Program-made: the position numbers and the translations under genes | NCBI RefSeq assembly: GCF_006714895.1 | Contig: NZ_VFME01000001.1 | Span: 496,001-560,000, forward strand | From: Gramella sp. Hel_I_59 | GTDB taxonomy: Bacteria > Bacteroidota > Bacteroidia > Flavobacteriales > Flavobacteriaceae | Direction of reading: 5' to 3' | Length of the DNA stretch: 64,000 nucleotides | The notes under the pieces: generated by a model | Databases searched by the model: none | What the model was told of the DNA's origin: nothing | The model's input: the letters and a program-made list of their open reading frames with translations, nothing else | Shown here: positions 7,824-16,294 of the stretch, piece by piece | How the letters are laid out: every line of letters starts with the position of its first letter | Numbering within the stretch: the stretch's first letter is position 1

Positions 7824-10248
7824 TTTTCGCTTCGATCTCTCTTACTAGCTGTTCAAGCTTTTCCTGAAGACTTACGAACTCAGTTTCATTTATATTTTTC
7901 CTTTCTTCAAGCTTTAGTAGATCTGGCGTGATGGTATGTGCCTGCATTTGTCTAAGCATGGGTAACATTCTATGAGCAGTTTTGCCCAATTCATCCTCGT
8001 TCTGACTCTCCCATGCCGATTTCAACTGTTCCATACTTTCTTTGGTTCCTTCAATAAAGGCCCGAAGTATTTCTTTAAAGGCAGCATCGTCTTTACCAGC
8101 AAATTCATAGATCTCAGAAAGATCGTAAAGTTCTGTTTGTAACGCTGTAGATTTTCCTTGTTCATTACTGGAAACAGGTTCTTTATGTTCCAGATCCAGC
8201 ACATCAGCGATAGTTTCTTTTAAGGTTCTGGATTTGTAAGGTTTAAGTAACTTTTCATCGAAACCGGCATCCATATAGACTTGTTTCTCAAGATCTGTAC
8301 GACCCGATAAAGCGATAACGGGCAAATGCATGATATCATCGGTACCGCGAATAGTTTTAATAAGTTCAAAACCATCCAGAACTGGCATTTGAATATCGGT
8401 AAGAATAAGATCATATTCCTTCTCATTGATCTTTTCAAGCGCGATCTTACCATTAGCCGCAGTATCAATTTCAAAACCCATAGATCTGGACAGTTCTACG
8501 GTAAGGGATAATTGTCCAGGTTCGTCATCCACAACCAGCGCCTTTAGCCCTGATGCAGCATAATTCTTCTCGATTTTATTTTCTGAAGATTTCTTCGATT
8601 TCTTATCTGAAGGCTGATATTTTTCCACAGGAATTTCAATGATAAATTCACTTCCCATCCCGGGTTCACTTTCCACCCTGATGTCACCTTCTAATAGATG
8701 CGTCAGTCTCTTCGTGATGGCAAGCCCAAGACCGGTACCGCCAAATTTCTTCTCAATGCTATTATCTTCCTGGGAGAATTCCTCGAAAATACTATCCTGT
8801 TTCTCTTTTGAGATTCCGATCCCGGAATCCTTGACTCTTAATTCAAGAATTTCTTTGTTTTTCTTCGGTTTTACAAGATTTGCAGAGATGACAATGCTTC
8901 CTTCTTCAGTAAATTTCCAGGCATTTGAGATCAGGTTTGCCAAAATCTGTTTGATTCTGAAAGGATCGCTAACCAGCTGCATTTGTGCTTCAGGAGCAAC
9001 AACTGTTTCAATACTTACATTTTTGGTCCTTTCCGCAGGAATGATATTATTTACAGTATCCTCGATCAATTTGCCGGGGTGGAAAGCTAGTTTCTCAATT
9101 AACATTTTTCCCGCTTCGAGTTTGGAGAGATCCAGCAAATCATTGACCAGTCTCAGGATAAATTCTGAAGATTTTTTGATCTGCTTTAAATAATAAGCCT
9201 GCTTTTCATCAAGATCTGTTTTCTGTATAAGATCTGTATATCCCATGACGGTTGTCAATGGACTACGTAAATCATGAGTGATCGCCGCCATGAACTGTTC
9301 CCTGCTGGCCAGTAGTGATTCTGCAAAATTCTTGGCTTCTTCCAGTTGCACTCTGTATCGCTGACTTCTGGTAATATCCCCGATTATATTAATGATAAAA
9401 TAAAGGATGATCAGGATAATGATACAACTCCCAATTAGGATGATCGTGGAAGTTTTGTCCAGCATATTCTGAAAAGTCTCTGCTCGTTCCAAAGAATTTT
9501 TCCGTTCGCTTTTCTCTAAATTAGATAGCAAACCCTGTAATTGCTGATTCAGGATCATATCATTATTGAGCAACTCATTTTCCTTCTGAACCACTTCATT
9601 TTGAAACTGTCGGTTGGCAAATTCAAGGTCGGTAAGTACTCTTTTTACAGATTTGACCAGCGAATCCAGACGCTGAGTAGTAATGTTTTCGGCATTATCT
9701 TCTCTTGAATATTCCAGCCACTTTACCAGCACATCCTTTTGATAAGATTTTAAATTCCTGAATCTGTTCTCGTAATTATAATCCTTGAAAGACTGGTCAA
9801 TATTCCGAAGTTCCCCAAGAGCTTTCCGGTAATAATTGGTATTCCTGTCGGTATCTCGCAAAGCAACCAGCTCCTTCAGGTTTTCTGTCTTTTGTTCCAG
9901 AAGTTGGTAAATACTATCTGCTTCGTCTTCAAAATCAAGTTGAGTGTAACTTGTCTCCAGTTCGTTGATCTTGAATTTTATACTATCAATTTGAGAGTTG
10001 TAAAGTTGTAGCTCTTCCTCATTCCCGGTTTGTATCAAACGCCGGCTTGTATTTTCAGATTCATTCAGGTTGGTAGAAATTTCAGATACCAGGATGAGCT
10101 GCTGTGTATTTTCAGTATTCGTCTGGGCAATTTCAGAATAGGTGAGCACCTGGTTATAAATATACCAGACGGCAAGCCCGGCGAGAATGGAAACAATCAC
10201 ATATCCTGCAACAACCTTTACTGTTAAAGAGCGTTTCGTATTTAGCAT
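7813..10248 (-). CDS. Hybrid sensor histidine kinase / response regulator with HPt domain
   Basis: An 811-residue inner-membrane phosphorelay protein. A transmembrane helix at about 10-30 and a second at about 268-290 bracket a helical periplasmic sensor. Next come a HisKA domain with H325 in AAITHDLRSPLT, a HATPase_c domain (NLISNAWKFT, DSGIGI, GGTGLGLAI), a receiver with LILTDIQMP, and a C-terminal HPt domain with the expected histidine near 759 (KTAHRMLPM). The His-Asp-His chain in one protein leaves the final Asp for a separate regulator. The convergent NtrC-type protein, overlapping by 11 bases, is the obvious candidate. The sensed signal is unknown. Confidence 0.92.
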   Translation of the reverse strand: MLNTKRSLTVKVVAGYVIVSILAGLAVWYIYNQVLTYSEIAQTNTENTQQLILVSEISTNLNESENTSRRLIQTGNEEELQLYNSQIDSIKFKINELETSYTQLDFEDEADSIYQLLEQKTENLKELVALRDTDRNTNYYRKALGELRNIDQSFKDYNYENRFRNLKSYQKDVLVKWLEYSREDNAENITTQRLDSLVKSVKRVLTDLEFANRQFQNEVVQKENELLNNDMILNQQLQGLLSNLEKSERKNSLERAETFQNMLDKTSTIILIGSCIIILIILYFIINIIGDITRSQRYRVQLEEAKNFAESLLASREQFMAAITHDLRSPLTTVMGYTDLIQKTDLDEKQAYYLKQIKKSSEFILRLVNDLLDLSKLEAGKMLIEKLAFHPGKLIEDTVNNIIPAERTKNVSIETVVAPEAQMQLVSDPFRIKQILANLISNAWKFTEEGSIVISANLVKPKKNKEILELRVKDSGIGISKEKQDSIFEEFSQEDNSIEKKFGGTGLGLAITKRLTHLLEGDIRVESEPGMGSEFIIEIPVEKYQPSDKKSKKSSENKIEKNYAASGLKALVVDDEPGQLSLTVELSRSMGFEIDTAANGKIALEKINEKEYDLILTDIQMPVLDGFELIKTIRGTDDIMHLPVIALSGRTDLEKQVYMDAGFDEKLLKPYKSRTLKETIADVLDLEHKEPVSSNEQGKSTALQTELYDLSEIYEFAGKDDAAFKEILRAFIEGTKESMEQLKSAWESQNEDELGKTAHRMLPMLRQMQAHTITPDLLKLEERKNINETEFVSLQEKLEQLVREIEAKIIA

Positions 10249-10290
10249 AAATTTCCTGTGTGCTTAAAAATCTTTATTCCCAATTTTCTT

Positions 10291-10328
10291 CAAATGTATT
10301 GCATTTCTAAAAAAGCATATTACATTTG
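10291..10328. promoter_or_regulatory. Back-to-back promoters for the hybrid kinase and the riboswitch transcript
   Basis: On the plus strand, TACATTTG at 10321-10328 is preceded by TTG at 10299-10301 with a 19-base gap, a good Bacteroidota promoter for the riboswitch. On the minus strand, another TACATTTG at 10298-10291 lies 43 bases before the kinase ATG. The two -7 boxes are only 22 bases apart, so the promoters probably interfere. Confidence 0.7.
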
Positions 10329-10340
10329 CGGCATAATCTC

Positions 10341-10469
10341 ATAAGGGGTGCCTTTACGGGCTGAGATCATACCCAATGAACCTGGGCAGGTAATGCTGCC
10401 AAGGGATACGCATGAAAGTGCGATGTATGTACTCCTGTTATTACCATATTGGTGATCTCAGGATTTTTT
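10341..10469 (+). promoter_or_regulatory. TPP riboswitch (THI box) with terminator expression platform
   Basis: The conserved THI-box elements are all visible: AAGGGGTGCC, ACGGGCTGAGA, ATACCC, GAACCTG, AGGTAATGCTGCC and AAGGGA (aptamer about 10341-10409). Downstream is a strong terminator: TCCTG and ATTACCA pair with TGGTGAT and CAGGA (10433-10463), followed by TTTTTT. The sequence CTGAGATCA at 10361-10369 is exactly complementary to TGATCTCAG at 10453-10461. The same bases can therefore form either the aptamer plus terminator or a long-range antiterminator. This predicts an OFF switch: thiamine pyrophosphate ends transcription before the TonB receptor gene. Confidence 0.95.
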
Positions 10470-10528
10470 ATTTTATTACTAAATCAAGAAAGAATAATTG
10501 CCCCTTTTATTCGTAGAAAATTTTGCGA

Positions 10529-12910
10529 ATGAAACATTTATTATCTTTTGTGGCGCTGGTGGCAATTTCTCTTCAGGCCTATGCACAGGATTACAAACTT
10601 AGTGGTATCGTCACTGAAAATGGAAATGCTATCGATGGAGCTTCAGTTTATCTACAAAGCACAGGCTCTGGAACTTTAACCAACGAAAATGGTTATTATG
10701 AGCTTCAACTTTCAGAAGGAAATTATACGCTTATCTTCTCCTTCGGAAATCAGAGAAGTAGAACTGTAAATCTAACCGGAGACACAACTTTAAATATTGA
10801 TCTTGCCGGAGCGCAGGAATCTCTGGATGAAGTATTTCTATCCTCTGTAAGGGTGACCGATGAATCTCCAATTACCTATAGCAATTTAAGCAACGAAGAA
10901 ATTGCCGACAGGAATCTTGGACAGGATATCCCAGTACTTATGAGCTATATGCCCAATGTGGTTACCACAACCGATGCCGGGAACGGGGTTGGTTACACGG
11001 GAATTCGTGTTCGTGGTAGTGATGCTACCAGGGTGAATGTAACCATTAACGGCGTGCCATATAACGATTCTGAAAGTCAGGGAACTTTCTGGGTGAATCT
11101 GGGAGATTTTGCTTCTTCCGTAGAAAATCTACAGCTACAGCGTGGTGTGGGAACATCAACCAATGGAGCTGGTGCTTTTGGGGCGAGTCTTAACATCCTC
11201 ACAGATGCTTACAAAGAAGAAGCTCAGGGTGAGATCGCGAACAGTATAGGGTCTTATAATACTTTTAAGCATACCGTTAAATTTAGCACTGGTCTTATTA
11301 ATGATTATTTCAGTTTTACAGGGCGTGCTTCAAAAATTAGAAGTGATGGTTATATAGACCGGGCAAGTAGTGATTTAAAATCATACTTTCTACAGGGATC
11401 TTTCGTAGATGATAATACACTTATTAAAGCACTTACTTTTGGTGGTAGCGAAAGAACATACCAGGCCTGGTATGGTATCGATGCTGAAACACTTGAAAAT
11501 GACCGCACATTTAATCCGGCAGGAATCTATACCGATGATGATGGAAACACGAAATTCTATGACGGGCAGACAGATAATTATAAACAGGATCATTACCAGT
11601 TACTATGGAACCAGGATTTTGGGTCTAACTGGTCTACAAACCTTGCCCTTCACTATACCTATGGTCGTGGATATTACGAAGAATATGAAGAAGATGCAGA
11701 CCTTCAGGAATTCGGACTTCCCTTATTCATGTCTAATGGCGAGGAAATTGCATCATCAGATCTTGTAGGGACCAAATGGCTGGATAACCATTTCTACGGA
11801 ACTGTTTTTAGCGTGAACTATGAGACTACTAACTGGGATCTTACCCTTGGTGGTGGATGGAACAAATATGAAGGTGATCATTATGGCGAGGTGATCTATA
11901 CCAGATTTGCTCTTAATAATGACCCTTACGAACCATACTATTTCAACCAGGCAGATAAAACCGACTTCAATATCTACGGAAAAGCAAACTTCGCGATTAC
12001 CGAAAAACTTGGAGGTTATTTAGATCTTCAGTTAAGAACGGTGAACTATGAAACCGATGGACTTCTGGATGACCAAACTCGATTTTTAAACGATGATAAC
12101 TTTAGTTTCTTTAATCCGAAGGCTGGGTTGACCTATCAATTGAACGAAGGTGACCAGTTCTATCTTTCTTATGCACGTGCTCATCGTGAGCCAAGTCGTG
12201 GTGATTACGAAAATGGAGATCCGGAACCTGAAGAATTGAATGATTTTGAACTTGGATGGAGACATCAAAGCACCAATTTCGTTTTGAACACGAACCTGTA
12301 TTATATGGATTATCAAAACCAGCTGGTGCTTACCGGAGGTCTTGATGATGTTGGGGCGTTTATTCGCCAGAATAGTGGGAATTCCTACCGACTGGGACTA
12401 GAGGTAGATGCAACAGTTAGGGTGACAGACAACTTTAATATTAGACCAAATATCTCCTTAAGTCGAAATAAGAATGTGGACTTTGTTTCTCCATTCGATG
12501 GAGAACTGGTAGCCTATGGAGATACAGATATTTCATATTCCCCAGAGATCGTCGCTGCGAACATGCTGGAATACTCACCGGTCAAAGGCCTCGAATTTAA
12601 ATTTCTCTCTAAATATGTTGGAGAGCAATTTATGAGTAATGTAGAAGCAGAAAATTCAAAACTGGACAGCTATTTTGTGAACGATTTTAATGTTCAATAC
12701 ACCTGGGATAAGGCCTGGATGTTCCGTGAGATCGTACTTACAGGACTGGTAAATAATATATTTGGAGAGGAATATGTGTCTAACGGGTATTACTATACCT
12801 ACGATATTTCCAGCGATACTAATCCATCTGGAGTGCAAACTTTTGATGGAGCGGGATATTATCCACAGGCAACAACAAATTTCTTACTTGGACTTACATT
12901 GAAGTTCTAA
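10529..12910 (+). CDS. TonB-dependent receptor, probably for thiamine
   Basis: About 793 residues. A signal peptide (MKHLLSFVALVAISLQAYAQ) is followed by a carboxypeptidase-regulatory-like domain (~20-95), a plug domain (~115-225, with GIRVRGSDATRVNVTINGVP) and a 22-strand barrel ending in an aromatic residue (LGLTLKF). Such outer-membrane receptors import scarce substrates using TonB energy. The THI box upstream makes thiamine or a thiamine phosphate the expected substrate, as for the known Bacteroidota receptors of this class. I start at the ATG at 10529 rather than the in-frame TTG at 10523, because the signal peptide begins there. The inner-membrane transporter may be the PnuC protein at 2265. 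Confidence 0.92.
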   Translation: MKHLLSFVALVAISLQAYAQDYKLSGIVTENGNAIDGASVYLQSTGSGTLTNENGYYELQLSEGNYTLIFSFGNQRSRTVNLTGDTTLNIDLAGAQESLDEVFLSSVRVTDESPITYSNLSNEEIADRNLGQDIPVLMSYMPNVVTTTDAGNGVGYTGIRVRGSDATRVNVTINGVPYNDSESQGTFWVNLGDFASSVENLQLQRGVGTSTNGAGAFGASLNILTDAYKEEAQGEIANSIGSYNTFKHTVKFSTGLINDYFSFTGRASKIRSDGYIDRASSDLKSYFLQGSFVDDNTLIKALTFGGSERTYQAWYGIDAETLENDRTFNPAGIYTDDDGNTKFYDGQTDNYKQDHYQLLWNQDFGSNWSTNLALHYTYGRGYYEEYEEDADLQEFGLPLFMSNGEEIASSDLVGTKWLDNHFYGTVFSVNYETTNWDLTLGGGWNKYEGDHYGEVIYTRFALNNDPYEPYYFNQADKTDFNIYGKANFAITEKLGGYLDLQLRTVNYETDGLLDDQTRFLNDDNFSFFNPKAGLTYQLNEGDQFYLSYARAHREPSRGDYENGDPEPEELNDFELGWRHQSTNFVLNTNLYYMDYQNQLVLTGGLDDVGAFIRQNSGNSYRLGLEVDATVRVTDNFNIRPNISLSRNKNVDFVSPFDGELVAYGDTDISYSPEIVAANMLEYSPVKGLEFKFLSKYVGEQFMSNVEAENSKLDSYFVNDFNVQYTWDKAWMFREIVLTGLVNNIFGEEYVSNGYYYTYDISSDTNPSGVQTFDGAGYYPQATTNFLLGLTLKF

Positions 12911-12934
12911 ATTAACTTTAATGCATTTTTTGCA

Positions 12935-12977
12935 GCCTTCTTTTCAAATTGTAGGGGTTTGAAGAGAAGGCTTTTTT
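12935..12977 (+). terminator. Terminator of the TonB receptor gene
   Basis: A 14-bp stem GCCTTCTTTTCAAA / TTTGAAGAGAAGGC with one wobble and a nine-base loop, then six T. Its T-run overlaps the stop codon of the convergent lipoprotein gene. Confidence 0.9.
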
Positions 12978-13404
12978 AGTTGAAAACCTGTAGCATATTG
13001 CCAGATTTCTCTACTCTATATGGTTTCATGCCGTATTCACCTTCTCCTTCTGAAAGTTGTCCTGTGATCACATTATAAGAATTATCATCACAATTACAGG
13101 TTGCGATCACTCCATTCAGGGTCATTGCAGAACAGGATCTTGGTGGGTGGTTTGGATCACTTAGTTCAAAAGCTACATATTGATCGTTGTTGATATTGTA
13201 AATAACCACTCCTTTTACTCCATAATTGTAGGTCGCGTAAGCGTTTCCTGGAAACTGCAGATTGTTGTATTCAGGTAAAGATAAATTCACCTGAAACCTG
13301 AAATTTAAATCGGCAAGATTTGGGTTATTATTAAAAGAATCATCAGACCCGGAACAGGCTGTAAGTAGTACATAAACAGTCAATAGACTCAGTAGTTTCT
13401 TCAT
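12976..13404 (-). CDS. Lipoprotein with a degenerate Rieske-like domain
   Basis: About 142 residues starting MKKLLSLLTVYVLLTACSGSDD, a clear lipoprotein signal with the lipobox cysteine. The in-frame extension upstream to 13488 lacks signal-peptide character and is rejected. The C-terminal half (CSAMTLNGVIATCNCDDNSY, then NVITGQLSEGEG, MKPYRVEKSGNMLQVF) follows the Rieske [2Fe-2S] pattern. Where Rieske proteins have C-x-H and C-x-x-H, this has C-S-A and C-N-C-D, so both histidine ligands are missing. It therefore probably binds no Rieske cluster and only keeps the fold. It is likely anchored in a membrane facing the periplasm; function unknown. Confidence 0.7.
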   Translation of the reverse strand: MKKLLSLLTVYVLLTACSGSDDSFNNNPNLADLNFRFQVNLSLPEYNNLQFPGNAYATYNYGVKGVVIYNINNDQYVAFELSDPNHPPRSCSAMTLNGVIATCNCDDNSYNVITGQLSEGEGEYGMKPYRVEKSGNMLQVFN

Positions 13405-13600
13405 ATAAATTGTATTGAGGCGAAAATAATATAATTGCTCCAAAAGATTAAATTTCTTACATTTGTTCAAAGAAATCCCGTAATTCATGGGATTTTTTTA
13501 ATTAATAATGCAATAGTTTGAACCCGGAGCACTAAAAATTTGTAGATCCGGGCTTTTCCACGTCGTGGAACCATAAAAATTACCAGATCATTAAGCTATT

Positions 13601-13638
13601 AATTCCGCAATCTAACCCTGGGTTATTTCCGCGGAATT
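13601..13638 (+). promoter_or_regulatory. Nested hairpin in the greA leader
   Basis: AATTCCGC at 13601-13608 pairs perfectly with GCGGAATT at 13631-13638. Inside it TAACC pairs with GGTTA around a CTG loop. The structure ends 16 bases before the greA ATG. Upstream at about 13520-13570 there are two more hairpins (CCCGG...CCGGG and TCCAC-GTC-GTGGA). This could regulate greA translation or be a processed RNA end. Confidence 0.5.
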
Positions 13639-13654
13639 TTAAAACGATAAAGTT

Positions 13655-14131
13655 ATGAGTAAAGTATCTTATTACACCCCTGAAGGGTTGAAAAAACTTA
13701 GAGATGAGCTCAACCAGTTGAAAGATGTTGAGAGACCAAAAGCATCAAATGCTATTGGTGAAGCGAGAGATAAGGGAGACCTTAGTGAAAATGCAGAATA
13801 TGATGCTGCCAAGGAAGCCCAGGGATTACTGGAATTGAAAATTTCCAAACTGGAAGAAGTTATGGCAAACGCACGAGTGATCGATGAATCTCAGTTGGAT
13901 ACTTCCAAAGTGCTGGTGCACTCGCACGTAAAAATTAAAAACCAGACCAACGGAGCAGAGATGACTTATAAGTTGGTTGCACAAAGTGAGGCCGATCTAA
14001 AATCTGGAAAGATCTCTGTAGATTCTCCAATTGGTAAAGGTTTACTTGGTAAAAAAGTAGGTGATACTGCTGAAATTCAGGTGCCAAACGGTACAGTTAC
14101 CTTTGATGTGATCGAGATCTGGAGAGAGTAA
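13655..14131 (+). CDS. greA: Transcription elongation factor GreA
   Basis: A 158-residue protein of exactly the family length. The N-terminal coiled coil (LKKLRDELNQLKDVERPKAS, ARDKGDLSENAEYDAAKE) carries the acidic D-x-x-E tip that enters the RNA polymerase secondary channel. The C-terminal FKBP-like domain includes SPIGKGLLGKKVGD. GreA stimulates cleavage of backtracked transcripts. It is monocistronic, with a structured leader and its own terminator. Confidence 0.97.
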   Translation: MSKVSYYTPEGLKKLRDELNQLKDVERPKASNAIGEARDKGDLSENAEYDAAKEAQGLLELKISKLEEVMANARVIDESQLDTSKVLVHSHVKIKNQTNGAEMTYKLVAQSEADLKSGKISVDSPIGKGLLGKKVGDTAEIQVPNGTVTFDVIEIWRE

Positions 14132-14154
14132 CAGTTCATTACAGTTAAAATATG

Positions 14155-14201
14155 ATCCTTTTCTTTCATCTTATTTTTAAGATTTGAGAAAAGGATTTTT
14201 T
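14155..14201 (+). terminator. Terminator of greA
   Basis: ATCCTTTTC pairs with GAAAAGGAT, with an inner ATCTT/AAGAT pairing, followed by six T. Confidence 0.85.
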
Positions 14202-14231
14202 AATTTTAAGGCAAACCAACCATACTATATT

Positions 14232-14627
14232 ATGTCAACCTTATTTACAAAAATCGTTAGAGGAGAAGTGCCAGCTTATAAAGTGGCAGAGAATAGTCAG
14301 TTTCTTGCATTCCTCGATGTGAATCCAAATGGAAAAGGGCACACGCTCTGCATTCCGAAGAAGGAAGTGGATAAGATCTGGGATCTTGAGGAAGAGATTT
14401 ACCAGGAGTTAATGCGTTTCTCCAGAAGTGTTGCGATTGCATTGGAAAAGACCGTTCCCTGCAAAAGAGTGGGAATGGCCGTTATTGGACTTGAAGTGCC
14501 ACATACTCATGTACATCTTATACCTTTAAATACTATGGATGAAATGAACTTCTCCAACAAAGTGAAAATGACTGAAGAGGAATTTCAGGAACTTGCAGAA
14601 AAAATTCATGCGAACGTAGAGCTGTGA
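14232..14627 (+). CDS. HIT family nucleotide hydrolase
   Basis: A 131-residue histidine-triad protein with the active-site motif HTHVHLIPL at residues 91-99 and the conserved GHTLCIPK near 36-43. HIT proteins cleave nucleotide-phosphoryl bonds such as in AMP-lysine or dinucleotides; the exact substrate is unknown. I start at the ATG at 14232 (MSTLFTKIVRGEVPAYK), the usual family start, not at 14184, which would lie in the greA terminator. The following thioesterase overlaps by four bases. Confidence 0.92.
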   Translation: MSTLFTKIVRGEVPAYKVAENSQFLAFLDVNPNGKGHTLCIPKKEVDKIWDLEEEIYQELMRFSRSVAIALEKTVPCKRVGMAVIGLEVPHTHVHLIPLNTMDEMNFSNKVKMTEEEFQELAEKIHANVEL

Positions 14628-15037
14628 AAGAAATCGCAGATTATAAACTGAGCCTGGAACTCAGGATAGACTGGAGCGATCTGGATATGTATCAGCATGT
14701 GAATAATATCACGTTCATGCGCTTTCTGCAAAGTGGTAGAGTCAATTTCTGGGAAGCAACCGGTATCCACGAGTTCTATCAGAAAACAAATAAGGGAACC
14801 ATGCTGGTGTCTACGAATTGTGATTTCAAGCGGCCTTTACACTATCCGGGAATTGCACGAATTTTAACCAAACTAGACAAGGTAGGGAATAGCAGCTTCA
14901 CCTTAAGACACTTCATATTGAACAATGAGGATCAGATCTGTGCTGAAGGACTGGACACTGTAGTCTGCTATGATTTTGATAAGAACAGCATTTTCCCGGT
15001 TCCAGATTGGTTAAGGGAAAAGATAAGCCAGTATTAG
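14624..15037 (+). CDS. Acyl-CoA thioesterase (4-hydroxybenzoyl-CoA thioesterase type hot-dog)
   Basis: A 137-residue hot-dog protein with the signature RIDWSDLDMYQHVNNITFMRFLQSGR near residues 14-39, in which the aspartate and H-V-N-N are the catalytic and binding elements. It uses a GTG start overlapping the HIT stop (GTGA). The family hydrolyses acyl-CoA thioesters in the cytoplasm; the physiological acyl group is not predictable. Its end overlaps the convergent histidine kinase by four bases with interlocked stop codons. Confidence 0.87.
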   Translation: MKEIADYKLSLELRIDWSDLDMYQHVNNITFMRFLQSGRVNFWEATGIHEFYQKTNKGTMLVSTNCDFKRPLHYPGIARILTKLDKVGNSSFTLRHFILNNEDQICAEGLDTVVCYDFDKNSIFPVPDWLREKISQY

Positions 15038-16182
15038 ATCTTTTTTAGACTTATCTGGAAAGTGGTGCCTTTTCCAATCTCACTTCTAGCAACCTTGATC
15101 TTACCCTGGTGATACTCTTCTATGATTCTTCTGGCTAAGGAAAGACCTAGTCCCCAACCACGTTTTTTGGTGGTTTGTCCAGGCTCGAAGATCACTTTAA
15201 ATTTGTTCTTGTCGATGCCTTTTCCAGTATCTGTAATGTAGATATGTGCCTGCTTCATATCCTGCTTGATCTCGATCAAAAGCTCTCCTTTTCCACGCAT
15301 GGCATCTATTGCATTCTTAACCAGGTTTTCTATGGTCCAGCTATAGAGTTGTTCATTAAGCATAACCCAGATTGGTTGCCTTGGAGTCTGAATGCTGAAA
15401 TCAATAAGATTGGAACTTCTTAATTTTAAATAGTCAAAGCTTTCCCGGGTAGCTTCTACAATATTTATCTCCTTCAGATTTGGTGCCGATCCAATTTTCG
15501 AAAATCTTTCAGTAATGGTTTGTAAGCGGTCGATATCCTTTTCCATCTCCTTTATATAAGAAGGATCCACATCTTCAGATTTCAAAATTTCAGTCCAGCC
15601 GATTAATGAGCTCAATGGAGTCCCGATTTGATGGGCAGTTTCTTTGGCCATACCCGCCCACAACTTGTTCTGTTCACTATTCTTTGTAGTGGTATAAAAG
15701 AAGTAAACGACCCCAATAAATAGAAAGCCTATAAGCGTAAGACCAATAGGGTAGTATTTGAGTTTATTAAGTGCGGGTGAATTTCCGTAGTATAAATTCT
15801 GGACCTGCCCTTCTCCAAGATCTACGGCGATTGGTTCATTTTCCTCTTTCAGCTCAATTAGATACCCTTCTAGTTTTTCGCGATCTTCGAGGATCACAGG
15901 GTCAATATTCGTAGTGTAGGCGATCGCTCCATCTTCATTGGTGTGTATGATGGGGATCGTGGTATTGTTATTCAGGATCTCAAGGATCAGGCTAAGATCA
16001 GCATCTTCAGGAGCTGCACTAAGTTCTTCCTGAGCCTGGGCCCATATATTCATTTTAGCTCTTTCGTCTTCCTTAAGCCGTTGAAAAAAGATACTGGTGT
16101 TCCAAAGGACCAACGCGGTAACCACAAGACAGGAAAGAATGATAAACCAGCGATTAAAGCTGCGTTCGTCGGGTAGATTCAT
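15034..16182 (-). CDS. Sensor histidine kinase, PorY-like
   Basis: A 382-residue membrane kinase. Transmembrane helices at about 12-32 and 145-163 flank a small periplasmic domain. The H-box reads WAGMAKETAHQIGTPLSS with H184, and the ATP-binding part shows NLVKNAIDAM, DTGKGID and GWGLGLSLARRI. This H-box variant (KETAHQ-GTP) is shared by a Bacteroidota kinase group that, to my recollection, includes PorY, the sensor of the PorXY system controlling type IX secretion genes. The gld genes in this window make that attractive, but no PorX-like regulator is adjacent. The PorY assignment is therefore tentative, the kinase assignment secure. Confidence 0.9.
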   Translation of the reverse strand: MNLPDERSFNRWFIILSCLVVTALVLWNTSIFFQRLKEDERAKMNIWAQAQEELSAAPEDADLSLILEILNNNTTIPIIHTNEDGAIAYTTNIDPVILEDREKLEGYLIELKEENEPIAVDLGEGQVQNLYYGNSPALNKLKYYPIGLTLIGFLFIGVVYFFYTTTKNSEQNKLWAGMAKETAHQIGTPLSSLIGWTEILKSEDVDPSYIKEMEKDIDRLQTITERFSKIGSAPNLKEINIVEATRESFDYLKLRSSNLIDFSIQTPRQPIWVMLNEQLYSWTIENLVKNAIDAMRGKGELLIEIKQDMKQAHIYITDTGKGIDKNKFKVIFEPGQTTKKRGWGLGLSLARRIIEEYHQGKIKVARSEIGKGTTFQISLKKI

Positions 16183-16271
16183 GTATTACTACGGCTTTAT
16201 AGAATAAATATAAGCGTTTTAAAATGATTTTTATTGTAATGCTTTGGCTTTTCATTCCCTCTACATTTCTT

Positions 16272-16279
16272 TATCTTTG
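16272..16279 (+). promoter_or_regulatory. -7 box of the flavin reductase gene
   Basis: TATCTTTG lies 15 bases before the ATG at 16295 and inside the longer open frame beginning at 16244. It therefore supports the later start. Confidence 0.55.
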
Positions 16280-16294
16280 GCGAAAATAAAGTAT

